64,000 nucleotides of DNA. Origin: an uncultured SAR324 cluster bacterium. GTDB lineage: Bacteria > SAR324 > NAC60-12. The position numbers were made by a program, and so were the translations under genes. Below are positions 52,753-61,529 of this stretch, one piece after another. Numbering within the stretch: the first letter of the stretch is position 1; each line of letters opens with the position of its first letter. The notes under the pieces were generated by a model. The model saw nothing but the letters and a program-made list of their open reading frames with translations. It was not told the origin of the DNA and ran no database searches. The stretch is from the NCBI GenBank assembly GCA_902513935.1, contig CABXOR010000001.1:18306-82305 (forward strand), in the 5' to 3' direction.

Positions 52753-54237
52753 ATGACAGATTTAAAAAAATACCAAATGTACATTGATGGACAATGGGTC
52801 AATTCTGAAAGTGAGAAAACCTTTGAGAGTTTTAATCCTGCCACAGAAGAATCATGGGCGATCATTCCGGAGGCAGGAGCCAATGATGTGGATCGTGCGG
52901 TTAAAGCCGCGTACCGTGCTTTTACTGAGGGGCCATGGGCCAACATGACGGCTACAGAACGAGGCAAGTTATTGCGACGCCTTGCGGAAGTACTGGCCGA
53001 ACATTCAGAATCGTTGGGACGGACAGAGACTACAGATACCGGTAAATTATTAAAGGAAACACAGTGGCAAGCGCGTTATATCTCAGATTTTTTTCAATAT
53101 TATGCTGGACTTGCCGACAAGGTTCATGGCGACACACTTCCCATTGACAAGCCAAACATGTGGACAATGACGGTTCGCGAGCCACTTGGAGTCGTGGCGG
53201 CAGTTGTGCCTTGGAACTCGCAACTGTTTTTAGTTGCTGTCAAAATCGGGCCAGCGTTGGCGGCCGGAAATACGGTGGTGCTGAAAGCCTCTGAACATGC
53301 ATCTGCGCCTATGCTAGAATTTGCCAAAGTTTTTGAAGAAGCCGGTTTCCCTCCGGGAGTGATGAATATCGTCACTGGATATGGAGAACCCTGCGCCAAA
53401 GCCTTGACCTCTCATCCTCTTGTTGCCCGTGTCAGCTTTACCGGCGGGCCGGAAACTGCGAGAAATGTTGTCCGGAACTCTGCGGATAATTTGGCTCAGG
53501 TTTCTTTGGAGTTGGGCGGAAAATCGCCGATGATTATTTTTGAAGATGCTGATTTGGAAAGTGCGACTAATGGAGTCTTACTCAGTATTTTCAGTGCAAG
53601 TGGTCAGAGTTGTGTGGCTGGTTCGCGGCTTTTACTGCATGAAAGAATCCATGACAAAATTCTGGCTGAAGTTGCCAGGAGAGCAAAAGAAATTCGCATT
53701 GGAGATCCATTGGCCGAAACAAGTCAAATGGGCCCCTTAGCAACACTTGCTCAACTCAATAATATTAAAAATACGGTCAAAGACGCAACCGCCAATGGAG
53801 CCACTTTGATTCATGGCGGGGGGCAACCAGCTTATCTAGACAAGGGTTGGTATTGCGAACCCACTATTGTCGATTGTCCTAATCAGAATTTAGGAATTGT
53901 TCAACGCGAAATGTTTGGACCGGTGGTTAGTGTGTTACGTTTTCGCGACGAAGCAGAAGCCATTAAATTAGCAAACGATAGCCGCTACGGATTGGCTTCA
54001 GGAGTATTCACGACAAATATTGGTAGAGCATTGAGAGTGACAAAAGCATTACGTGCAGGAATTGTGTGGGTCAACACTTATCGCATGGTTTCACCTTTGG
54101 CTCCGTTTGGTGGTTTTAAAGACAGCGGTTACGGACGCGAGTCCGGACTGGATGCAATTTACGATTATACTCGTCCCAAAACAGTCTGGCTAAACACCTC
54201 ACCCGATCCCATCGCCGACCCTTTTATAATGCAATAG
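52753..54237 (+). CDS. NAD(P)-dependent aldehyde dehydrogenase
   Basis: 494 residues from the ATG at 52753, which follows AAAAAGGAA; codons upstream overlap the RidA gene. All class features are present: Asn155 in P-W-N-S, Lys178 in V-L-K-A-S, Glu253 in L-E-L-G-G-K and nucleophile Cys287 in S-G-Q-S-C. The end F-K-D-S-G-Y-G-R-E resembles betaine-aldehyde and hydroxymuconic-semialdehyde dehydrogenases. In context it oxidises an aldehyde released by the LLM monooxygenase and hydrolase. Trimethylaminobutyraldehyde or betaine aldehyde would fit the carnitine theme but is not shown. Confidence 0.94.
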   Translation: MTDLKKYQMYIDGQWVNSESEKTFESFNPATEESWAIIPEAGANDVDRAVKAAYRAFTEGPWANMTATERGKLLRRLAEVLAEHSESLGRTETTDTGKLLKETQWQARYISDFFQYYAGLADKVHGDTLPIDKPNMWTMTVREPLGVVAAVVPWNSQLFLVAVKIGPALAAGNTVVLKASEHASAPMLEFAKVFEEAGFPPGVMNIVTGYGEPCAKALTSHPLVARVSFTGGPETARNVVRNSADNLAQVSLELGGKSPMIIFEDADLESATNGVLLSIFSASGQSCVAGSRLLLHERIHDKILAEVARRAKEIRIGDPLAETSQMGPLATLAQLNNIKNTVKDATANGATLIHGGGQPAYLDKGWYCEPTIVDCPNQNLGIVQREMFGPVVSVLRFRDEAEAIKLANDSRYGLASGVFTTNIGRALRVTKALRAGIVWVNTYRMVSPLAPFGGFKDSGYGRESGLDAIYDYTRPKTVWLNTSPDPIADPFIMQ

Positions 54238-54283
54238 GACTTTTTTAAAAATTTTTACTTAGAAATACCGTCAAAAAAATTCC

Positions 54284-55444
54284 ATGTTTAACGAAGATCA
54301 GGATATCAAAGCAATCCGGGAGGGGATTAAAGCCCTGTGTCTCAAGTTTCCAAACGAGTATTGGAGGGAAAAAGATCGAACGCGGGTATATCCAACAGAG
54401 TTTGTGAAGTCCCTGTCCGATCATGGATATCTTGGTTGTTTGATTCCGGAAGAATATGGAGGGAGTGGTTTATCGCTTAGAGCCGCTGCGGTTATTTTAG
54501 AGGAAGTACATCATTCCGGAGGAAACGGTGCGGCATGTCATGCGCAAATTTACATCATGGGAACACTGTTGCGGCACGGTTCTGACGAACAAAAAAAGAG
54601 ATACCTTCCAGGAATTGCTGATGGGAGTCTGCGTTTACAGGCATTTGGAGTAACCGAACCTAGTAGCGGAACGGAAACACTTGCATTGAAAACAACGGCT
54701 CGCAAAGATGGAGATTTTTACATCATTAATGGTCAGAAAGTCTGGACCTCACGTGCAGAACATTCAGATTTAATGTTGTTGCTGGCCCGGACCACTCATC
54801 GTGATAAAGTGGAGAAACGCACTGATGGTTTGTCGGTTTTTATTGTGGACATACGCAATCCCAATGGGAACGGTTTAACGATTCGACCCATCAGGACAAT
54901 GATCAACCATGCGACAACAGAAGTATTTTTTGACGATTTGCGAGTTCCACAAGAAAATTTGATCGGCCAAGAAGGAAAAGGTTTTCGCTACATCATTGAC
55001 GGTATGAATGTGGAGCGGATTCTCATTGCGTCAGAGTGCATTGGTGATTCGCGCTGGTTTATCGAAAAAGCAACTGCTTATGCCAACCAGCGTATCGTTT
55101 TTGATCGTCCCATCGGCAAAAATCAGGGCATTCAGTTCCCCCTCGCTCAAGCCTATGCGGCAACTGAGGCCGCGGCCTTGATGACTGAAAAAGCAACACT
55201 TTTGTATGAAGACGGGAAACGCCCCGGAGCGGAAGCAAATATGGCGAAATTACTTGCTTCTGATGCAAGTTGGAAATCTGCAGAAGCCTGTTTGCAAACT
55301 CACGGTGGTTATGGATTTGCCGAAGAATATGATGTTGAGCGCAAGTTCAGAGAAACCAAACTATATCAAATTGCGCCAATTTCTACCAATCTCATTCTTT
55401 CCTACATTGCCGAGCATGTGCTGGGTCTGCCGAGGTCATACTGA
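54284..55444 (+). CDS. Acyl-CoA dehydrogenase (second)
   Basis: 386-residue FAD-dependent dehydrogenase. G-V-T-E-P-S-S-G-T-E-T near residue 126 is the substrate/FAD signature, and the H-G-G-Y-G-F-A-E-E-Y-D-V-E-R-K-F-R-E motif lies near 340. The C-terminal Y-Q-I-A-P-I-S-T-N-L-I-L replaces the usual E-G-T region, so the catalytic base must lie elsewhere. That pattern is found in a branch of acyl-CoA dehydrogenases paired with CaiB-type CoA-transferases. Its final base overlaps the ATG of the CoA-transferase gene, showing tight coupling. Confidence 0.92.
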   Translation: MFNEDQDIKAIREGIKALCLKFPNEYWREKDRTRVYPTEFVKSLSDHGYLGCLIPEEYGGSGLSLRAAAVILEEVHHSGGNGAACHAQIYIMGTLLRHGSDEQKKRYLPGIADGSLRLQAFGVTEPSSGTETLALKTTARKDGDFYIINGQKVWTSRAEHSDLMLLLARTTHRDKVEKRTDGLSVFIVDIRNPNGNGLTIRPIRTMINHATTEVFFDDLRVPQENLIGQEGKGFRYIIDGMNVERILIASECIGDSRWFIEKATAYANQRIVFDRPIGKNQGIQFPLAQAYAATEAAALMTEKATLLYEDGKRPGAEANMAKLLASDASWKSAEACLQTHGGYGFAEEYDVERKFRETKLYQIAPISTNLILSYIAEHVLGLPRSY

Positions 55445-56565
55445 TGGGAGCGCTGGACGGATTGTTGGTCGTCAGTTTGGAGCAGGCGGTTGCAGCTCCG
55501 TTTGTGTCTTCGAGATTGGCTGATGCCGGTGCGAGAGTGCTTAAAATTGAACGTCTGGAAGGAGATTTTGCCCGTAATTATGACCATGTTGTCAACGGAC
55601 AGTCTGCCTATTTTGTCTGGCTCAATCGAGGAAAAGAGTCAATTTCAATGGATTTGAAACGTCCTGAAGAAATTCAACTTTTGTGTTCCATTCTTCAAAA
55701 AGCAGATGTATTGATTGAAAACTTTAAGCCGGGTTCTTTGAAAAGACTGGGACTTGATTTTAATAAGTTGCGTGAGACAAACAAAAAACTAATCACCTGC
55801 TCCATCAGCGGTTACGGGAGTAAGGGAGATTGGGCTAAAATGAAGGCCTATGATTTGCTGATTCAGGCGGAAACTGGGCTTGCTTCAATCACAGGATCGG
55901 CAGATGCACCGGGGCGTGTCGGCATTTCAGTGGCTGATATTGCAACAGGAATGTATGCCTGGTCAGCAATTCTGGAAGCACTGATTGCGAGAGGCATAAA
56001 CGAATACGGCCAGCACATCGAGGTTTCGCTCTTCGATTCTCTAGCTGACTGGATGGCAGTACCGTTATTGTGGCAAGACTATGGCGGAAAAGCTCCGGAA
56101 AGAGTCGGGCTTTCCCACCCCTCGATTTGTCCTTATGGAGCCTTCAAAACTGCAGACGGAAAAACGATTTTGCTGTCCATTCAAAACGAAAGGGAATGGC
56201 AACGTTTTTGTGTAGAAATTCTTGTTGATGCAGATTTTGCGGAACAGTATCCGGACAATTCTTCTCGCTTAGCAAACCGTTCCGTAGTAGACGGTTGTGT
56301 TGAAACTGCTCTTGGAAAATTGTCTCATACTGAGGCTTCTGCCAAATTAAAAAAATCGGAGATTGCTTACAGTACTCTCAACGATGTGCAGGAGCTTTCC
56401 AGTCATCCGATTCTGAGGCGCGCCGTCATTTCCAATCCGGAAGGAAAAATTAATGTTCCGGCACCTCCGGCTATTTTTAACGATGCACCGCAAGATTCAC
56501 TCAAAGAAGTCCCCAGTCTAAATCAGCACGGTGTGGCAATTCGTGCAGAATTTTCTGAAAATTAA
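55444..56565 (+). CDS. Family III CoA-transferase (CaiB/BaiF type)
   Basis: 373-residue interlocked-dimer CoA-transferase. The N-terminal L-S-L-E-Q-A-V-A-A-P region, R-G-K-E-S-I-S-M-D-L-K near residue 60 and the catalytic aspartate in S-V-A-D-I-A-T-G near 160 define the family. It moves CoA between carboxylic acids without using ATP. With the overlapping acyl-CoA dehydrogenase upstream and the hydratase downstream it forms a second CoA-ester oxidation unit. By analogy with CaiB it could recycle CoA among betaine derivatives; a dicarboxylate substrate is equally possible. Confidence 0.92.
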   Translation: MGALDGLLVVSLEQAVAAPFVSSRLADAGARVLKIERLEGDFARNYDHVVNGQSAYFVWLNRGKESISMDLKRPEEIQLLCSILQKADVLIENFKPGSLKRLGLDFNKLRETNKKLITCSISGYGSKGDWAKMKAYDLLIQAETGLASITGSADAPGRVGISVADIATGMYAWSAILEALIARGINEYGQHIEVSLFDSLADWMAVPLLWQDYGGKAPERVGLSHPSICPYGAFKTADGKTILLSIQNEREWQRFCVEILVDADFAEQYPDNSSRLANRSVVDGCVETALGKLSHTEASAKLKKSEIAYSTLNDVQELSSHPILRRAVISNPEGKINVPAPPAIFNDAPQDSLKEVPSLNQHGVAIRAEFSEN

Positions 56566-56583
56566 CAATTTTGAGAAAGGTAA

Positions 56584-57420
56584 ATGAATTCCGAATACAA
56601 CAAATGGTTAGGCAAATCGGAGGTTTTCCATGAACAGATTTCCGAGGTAAACGCCAAACGTCTCCACCACACATTAACTCAAAACGGCAATCCTCCATCT
56701 TCCGGAGAAGCTGTCTTTTCGTTGTTTTTGCTGACCTTAGGTGAACCTTCTGTTCCGCCAAATCAGCTTGGAGAAGACGGACATCCGAAGCGAGGTTCAT
56801 TCATGCCGCCCATTCCGTTAAAACGCCGGATGTTTGCCGGAGCTGAATACGAATTTCATAGGGCGCTGCGAGTTGGAGATGAAGTGAAAACAACTTGGAA
56901 CATCACAGATATCACTCGAAAAAACGGCAGCAGTGGTGAGTTGGTCTTTATTAATATCCTTCGAGAGTTCCATGTTGGGGAAACTCTCTGTGCCACAGAA
57001 AACCGGAATATTGTTTTTACAGATTCAAACCCGAAGATTCGAGAACTTAATGATCCGGAAGAGTCTGGGGAGTGGATGGAAGAGATGAGCACGAATCCAT
57101 TACAACTGTTCCGCTACTCAGCGCTTACTTTCAACGGTCATCGCATCCATTATGACAGGCCATATGCTACAGAGGTTGAAGCATATCCCGGACTTGTTGT
57201 TCATGGTCCATTGCTGGCAACGTGGCTTTCGTTATTTGCAGCCAGGAAATCCGGACGGGAGTTAAAAAAATTCCGCTTCAGGGCAAAACGGCCGGTTTTC
57301 GATTTACATCATTTTAATCTAACCGGCGACCTAAGTGATAACGATTCTGCAAAACTGCGTGTGCTGGATCACCAGTCTCAATTGGCAATCGCAGCCGAAG
57401 CCGAGTTTATACCGTTGTAA
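56584..57420 (+). CDS. MaoC-like/FAS1-type hydratase (mesaconyl- or itaconyl-CoA hydratase-like)
   Basis: 278-residue double hot-dog protein. The first half (about 1-140) holds an FAS1-dehydratase-like domain with P-P-I-P-L-K-R-R-M-F-A-G-A-E-Y-E-F near 79. The second half has N-G-H-R-I-H-Y-D-R-P-Y-A near 179 with the catalytic histidine-aspartate pair, and G-L-V-V-H-G-P-L near 199. Close family members hydrate mesaconyl-C4-CoA or itaconyl-CoA. It completes the dehydrogenase, CoA-transferase and hydratase unit and ends the rightward run. It converges on the ATPase gene with a 9-base gap. Confidence 0.87.
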   Translation: MNSEYNKWLGKSEVFHEQISEVNAKRLHHTLTQNGNPPSSGEAVFSLFLLTLGEPSVPPNQLGEDGHPKRGSFMPPIPLKRRMFAGAEYEFHRALRVGDEVKTTWNITDITRKNGSSGELVFINILREFHVGETLCATENRNIVFTDSNPKIRELNDPEESGEWMEEMSTNPLQLFRYSALTFNGHRIHYDRPYATEVEAYPGLVVHGPLLATWLSLFAARKSGRELKKFRFRAKRPVFDLHHFNLTGDLSDNDSAKLRVLDHQSQLAIAAEAEFIPL

Positions 57421-57429
57421 CAGGAAAAT

Positions 57430-58527
57430 TCAGGCCGCTAACTTTTCAAAAACCTGGCCCTGTCCGTCAAAAAGATGGCAGGACTCTGGAGCAAATCCTA
57501 TTGATACAGAATCACCTACGCTGACTATCTTGTCGCCCGTCGCATGAACGGTAAGTTCTTTATTTTGTTCAGTTTGTACATAAAGATATGTTTCCCCGCC
57601 AAGACGCTCCACCGCAAAAACTTCTCCCTGTAAAATTGCATCACTGTCTCCGGCTAATACAAGGTGTTCTGGTCGAACACCTGCTTTGATTGAACTCCCT
57701 GCAGCAGCCTGTTCTCCCGGCTGACAGGGGACTTGAATTTTTTGCTTACTTTGTAATTCAAATTCAACTGCCTGATCAGATATTCCTGAAATCTTTCCAT
57801 CCATAAAATTCATTGCCGGAGAACCGATAAACCCTGCAACAAACATGTTTGCAGGGTTATGATACAAGTCTAATGGAGCACCAACCTGTTCAACATAACC
57901 CTCTCTAAGTACAACAATTTTGTCTGCCATAGTCATGGCTTCAACCTGGTCATGTGTGACGTATACCATAGTTGCATTGAGTTCCCGGTGCAACTTTGTC
58001 AACTCAATTCGCATCTGCACTCTAAGTTTTGCATCGAGATTAGAGAGTGGTTCGTCGAAAAGAAAAACTTTTGGATCCCTGACAATTGCCCTGCCGATAG
58101 CAACTCTTTGCCTTTGTCCCCCGGAAAGTTCTTTTGGTTTTCGTTCCAACAATTCGGTAATTTGTAAAACTTCTGCTGCATCCCGGACTTTTTGATCAAC
58201 AATTTGTTTGTCTGTCTTTGCCAGTCTCAAACCAAATGACATGTTCTGGTAAACATTCATGTGAGGGTAAAGTGCATATGACTGAAAAACCATTGCTATT
58301 CCGCGTTTGGCTGGTGGTAGATAGTCGACTCTAACACCATCAATTTCAATCTCTCCACTCGTCACGTCTTCTAAGCCTGCAATCAAACGCAAAAGGGTTG
58401 ATTTGCCGCAGCCGGAAGGTCCGACTAAAACAACAAACTCATTATCATCAACCTCCAAATCAACTCCATGAATCACTTCAGTATTGCCAAACTGTTTATA
58501 GATTGACTGCATTTTTACTTCTGCCAT
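57430..58527 (-). CDS. Sugar ABC transporter ATP-binding protein (UgpC/MsmX/AglK type)
   Basis: 365-residue CUT1 ATPase: Walker A G-P-S-G-C-G-K-S-T, signature L-S-G-G-Q-R-Q-R, Walker B V-F-L-F-D-E-P-L-S-N-L-D, H-loop T-H-D-Q-V-E-A-M and a MalK-like TOBE domain after residue 235. Alpha-glucoside systems of the Agl type use such an ATPase (AglK). The aglEFG-like genes begin 600 bases away on the other strand, so this is the obvious partner, though it may also serve other importers. A 600-base divergent region containing a GH1 remnant separates them. Confidence 0.94.
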   Translation of the reverse strand: MAEVKMQSIYKQFGNTEVIHGVDLEVDDNEFVVLVGPSGCGKSTLLRLIAGLEDVTSGEIEIDGVRVDYLPPAKRGIAMVFQSYALYPHMNVYQNMSFGLRLAKTDKQIVDQKVRDAAEVLQITELLERKPKELSGGQRQRVAIGRAIVRDPKVFLFDEPLSNLDAKLRVQMRIELTKLHRELNATMVYVTHDQVEAMTMADKIVVLREGYVEQVGAPLDLYHNPANMFVAGFIGSPAMNFMDGKISGISDQAVEFELQSKQKIQVPCQPGEQAAAGSSIKAGVRPEHLVLAGDSDAILQGEVFAVERLGGETYLYVQTEQNKELTVHATGDKIVSVGDSVSIGFAPESCHLFDGQGQVFEKLAA

Positions 58528-58689
58528 ACATTATTCCTGTCTTACCGATATAATAAGTGTAAATAAATGTGATTTTAATATCCTTCGTTTATCTATGTGT
58601 AGAATTTCACAAGTTTGGGGTACTGTCAAGAAAATTAAAGTTTGTTGTGTATGGAAGGATCTAAATATGATTGTTATGAAATATATTTT

Positions 58690-58986
58690 TCAAACATAAA
58701 ACGAATCTTTGGGAATACGTTTTTGTGTTGCAAAGTCAACATAATTGATTCCGAAACGCTGTGTATAACCTTCAGCCCATTCAAAATTATCTAAAAGCGA
58801 CCAGGCAAAATAGCCTTTCAAATTCACTCTGTCTTCAATTGCAAGCGAAGCGGCGTGTAAATAATCTCGGAAATAGGCAACACGATCTGGATCGGAAACC
58901 AGTCCCTCCACATTTAGTTTCTCCGGAGATGCACAGTCGCTCTCCGTAATGTAAACAGGGGGATTCCCGTAGTATTTTGTTGACTT
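58690..58986 (-). pseudogene. C-terminal remnant of a GH1 beta-glucosidase
   Basis: 98 codons between a stop at 58987 and the terminal TGA. It encodes the last fifth of a family 1 glycosidase: Y-G-N-P-P-V-Y-I-T-E-S with the nucleophile glutamate (usually I-T-E-N-G), then L-K-G-Y-F-A-W-S-L-L-D-N-F-E-W-A, R-F-G-I-N-Y-V-D-F and R-I-P-K-D-S. The N-terminal 350 or so residues are missing, so it cannot be active. Bases 58528-58689 to its left show nothing recognisable. It is evidence that a beta-glucoside gene once stood next to the agl operon. Confidence 0.88.
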
Positions 58987-59037
58987 TTAAATAATATAAC
59001 CATACTCTTTTACGGCATGTGTAGTTTTAAACTTTTT

Positions 59038-59051
59038 CCAAAACGTTTTGG
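59038..59051. promoter_or_regulatory. 14-bp LacI-type operator upstream of aglE
   Basis: CCAAAACGTTTTGG is a perfect palindrome with the central CG that LacI-family regulators read. It lies 80 bases before the aglE start; AAACGATT and AACGGTTT half sites follow at about 59063-59081. Agl operons are often controlled by a LacI-family AglR. No such regulator gene is in the window, so it is presumably encoded elsewhere. Confidence 0.65.
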
Positions 59052-59130
59052 GGAAAAAATTAAAACGATTAAAAACGGTTTGGTTGGTTGCCATGCCGGA
59101 ATTGTTAATCTAAAGAAAAGGAGTTAGATT

Positions 59131-60447
59131 ATGAAATATTTCATGAATGCCATGAAAGGTGCGTTGCTGGCAGTATTTGCCACCGCACTGATTAGTGTGC
59201 CTGCAATGGCAGGTGAGTACAAAGGACCAAGCCTGAGTGGGCAAACGGTCACCATTTCAGGGCCGTGGTTGACGGCAGACGAAGAAAGTTTTGAAGCAGT
59301 CATTGCATATTTCGAAAAGGTCACAGGGGCCAAGGTCGAATATGCAGGTTCTGACAGTTTTGAACAGCAAATCGTCATTGACATCAAGGCGGGTAGTCCA
59401 CCAAACTTGGCGGCATTTCCTCAGCCAGGACTTGCGGCAAATATGGCAGCCATCGGCGGTTTGGTTCCTTTGGGAAGTGGTACCGCAAATTGGGTCAAAA
59501 GCAATTATGCCGCTGGACAGTCCTGGGTTGATTTGGGAACTTATCCCAGCAAAAGCGGAAAGAAAGAGTTTTACGGCTTTTTCTTTAATGTGAACGTCAA
59601 ATCCTTGGTTTGGTATTCTCCGGAAAACTTTGAAGCCGGAGGATATTCTGTTCCGAATACAATGGAAGAATTGATTGCATTGAGCGATCAAATTGTTAAA
59701 GACGGCGGAACTCCATGGTGTATCGGACTTGGTTCCGGAGACGCAACCGGATGGCCGGCAACGGACTGGGTCGAAGACCTGATGTTGCGCACACAACCGC
59801 CATCAGTTTATGACGGATGGGTGACAAACGACGTGAAATTCAACGATCCGCGTGTGGTTGCGGCGATTGAAACTTTTGGTAAATTTGCCAAAAACAGCAA
59901 GTATGTTGACGGCGGAATGGCGGCAGTCGGTTCGACCGATTTCCGTGACAGCCCCAAAGGATTGTTCACTGTGCCACCGCGTTGCTACATGCATCGTCAA
60001 GCCAGTTTCATTCCGGCTTTCTTTCCAAAAAGAGTGAAGGTTGGCGAAGATGCTGATTTCTTCTACTTCCCGTCTTACTCCACAAAAAAATTGGGGAATC
60101 CAGTTTTAGGAGGCGGAACATTGTTGGCAATGGCTAAAGACAGCAAAGCCACCCGCGAATTCATCAAGTATCTGCAACATCCTAAATCCCATGAAATTTG
60201 GATGGCTCGTGCCGGATTCTTGACTCCGCACAAGGGCGTGGATCTGAGCAAATATTCCAGTGGCACGTTGCGTAAGCAAGGTGAAATTTTGCAAAATGCA
60301 ACTACCTTCCGTTTTGACGGTTCCGACCTGATGCCGGGAGCAATTGGTGCCGGTGCATTTTGGAGCCAAATGGTTTATTATGTGAGCGGTGCATCTGCAA
60401 AGAAAGTTGCAGACAATGTGCAGTCCACATGGGATTCGATTAAGTAA
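59131..60447 (+). CDS. aglE: Alpha-glucoside ABC transporter substrate-binding protein
   Basis: 438-residue periplasmic solute-binding protein with a clear signal peptide (M-K-Y-F-M-N-A-M-K-G-A-L then a hydrophobic core, cut after A-M-A). The mature opening G-P-S-L-S-G-Q-T-V-T-I-S-G-P-W and the W-C-I-G-L-G-S-G-D-A-T-G-W-P motif near residue 190 are typical of AglE-type proteins. Three tryptophan- and glycine-rich stretches form the sugar site. It is the first gene of aglEFGA, behind a LacI-type operator and a GGAG ribosome-binding site, and probably binds alpha-glucosides such as trehalose, sucrose or maltose. Confidence 0.9.
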   Translation: MKYFMNAMKGALLAVFATALISVPAMAGEYKGPSLSGQTVTISGPWLTADEESFEAVIAYFEKVTGAKVEYAGSDSFEQQIVIDIKAGSPPNLAAFPQPGLAANMAAIGGLVPLGSGTANWVKSNYAAGQSWVDLGTYPSKSGKKEFYGFFFNVNVKSLVWYSPENFEAGGYSVPNTMEELIALSDQIVKDGGTPWCIGLGSGDATGWPATDWVEDLMLRTQPPSVYDGWVTNDVKFNDPRVVAAIETFGKFAKNSKYVDGGMAAVGSTDFRDSPKGLFTVPPRCYMHRQASFIPAFFPKRVKVGEDADFFYFPSYSTKKLGNPVLGGGTLLAMAKDSKATREFIKYLQHPKSHEIWMARAGFLTPHKGVDLSKYSSGTLRKQGEILQNATTFRFDGSDLMPGAIGAGAFWSQMVYYVSGASAKKVADNVQSTWDSIK

Positions 60448-60463
60448 AATTTCCAACACAACG

Positions 60464-60489
60464 GGTCGCATTCACATTTCAATGCGGCC
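60464..60489 (+). other. Stem-loop between aglE and aglF
   Basis: Nine-base stem with one G-T pair (GGTCGCATT/AATGCGGCC) and an eight-base loop, 17 bases after the aglE stop and without a T-tail. Its position matches intercistronic hairpins that protect binding-protein mRNA from decay, such as malE-malF. The structure is seen; the role is inferred. Confidence 0.6.
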
Positions 60490-60524
60490 TAATCTCAATC
60501 ACCGATCTCAACCGATTTTTCGGG

Positions 60525-61529
60525 ATGCTTGAACAGCTTCTAAACGCACTCCTCGCTGTATTTTTAGGCGTTGGTGCGTGTACGCTTTATTACGTAGGAA
60601 GTAATTTTTTGCTCGACCAAGTTTTTGCTGATTCCGGAGAAAACGCAGTTCGCAACAGTCGCCAGCGAACGGCCATTCGACCTTGGTTGTTTTTGGCTCC
60701 TGCCCTTTTGATACTCTCCATTTACCTCGTTTATCCTGTTTTAGAAACGCTTCGATTGAGCTTTTACAATTTCGGCGGATTTGAATTTGTCGGCCTGAAA
60801 AATTACATTTGGGCGACGAAAAATCCGGAATTATTGCAGGCCATCGGCAACAATTTTATGTGGCTGATTGTTGTGCCGACATTAAGCGTCGCTTTTGGTT
60901 TGGCGGTTGCCGTTTTGGCAGACAAACTTTGGTGGGGAACGATTGCCAAATCCTTGATTTTTATGCCGATGGCGATTTCATTTGTCGGTGCAAGTGTAAT
61001 TTGGAAATTCGTTTATGATTATCGTGGACCGGATACCGATCAAATCGGCAGTTTGAATGCTTTTGTGATGATGTTTGGTTTTGAACCACAGGCCTGGATA
61101 ACGCTGCCGTTTTGGAATAATTATTTCCTGATGGTGATTTTGGTTTGGATTCAAACCGGATTTGCAATGGTCATTTTCAGTGCGGCGTTACGCGGAATTC
61201 CGGAAGCAACTTTGGAAGCTGCACGTATCGACGGAGCTTCAGGAATTCAGATATTTTTCAAGATCATGATTCCGCAAATTATGGGAACAATTGTGGTGGT
61301 TTGGACAACCATTACAATCATTGTTCTCAAAGTTTTCGACATTGTTTTGGCAATGACCAACGGTCAATGGAACACCGATGTTTTAGCAAATTTGATGTTT
61401 GACTGGATGTTTCGCGGCGGCGGAGATTCCGGACGCGGAAGCATTGTGGCCTTAATGATTATGATGGCTGTGATTCCGATTATGTTTTGGAATATCCGTA
61501 ACTTCCGGAAAGAAGAGGAGGCAAGATGA
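60525..61529 (+). CDS. aglF: Alpha-glucoside ABC transporter permease AglF
   Basis: 334-residue CUT1 permease with an extra N-terminal helix (about residues 5-30, L-L-N-A-L-L-A-V-F-L-G-V-G-A-C) before the usual six, a feature of AglF. The EAA loop is L-E-A-A-R-I-D-G-A-S near residue 234. The stop overlaps the aglG start (ATGA). With AglE, AglG and an AglK-type ATPase it imports alpha-glucosides for the GH13 enzyme encoded downstream. Confidence 0.92.
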   Translation: MLEQLLNALLAVFLGVGACTLYYVGSNFLLDQVFADSGENAVRNSRQRTAIRPWLFLAPALLILSIYLVYPVLETLRLSFYNFGGFEFVGLKNYIWATKNPELLQAIGNNFMWLIVVPTLSVAFGLAVAVLADKLWWGTIAKSLIFMPMAISFVGASVIWKFVYDYRGPDTDQIGSLNAFVMMFGFEPQAWITLPFWNNYFLMVILVWIQTGFAMVIFSAALRGIPEATLEAARIDGASGIQIFFKIMIPQIMGTIVVVWTTITIIVLKVFDIVLAMTNGQWNTDVLANLMFDWMFRGGGDSGRGSIVALMIMMAVIPIMFWNIRNFRKEEEAR

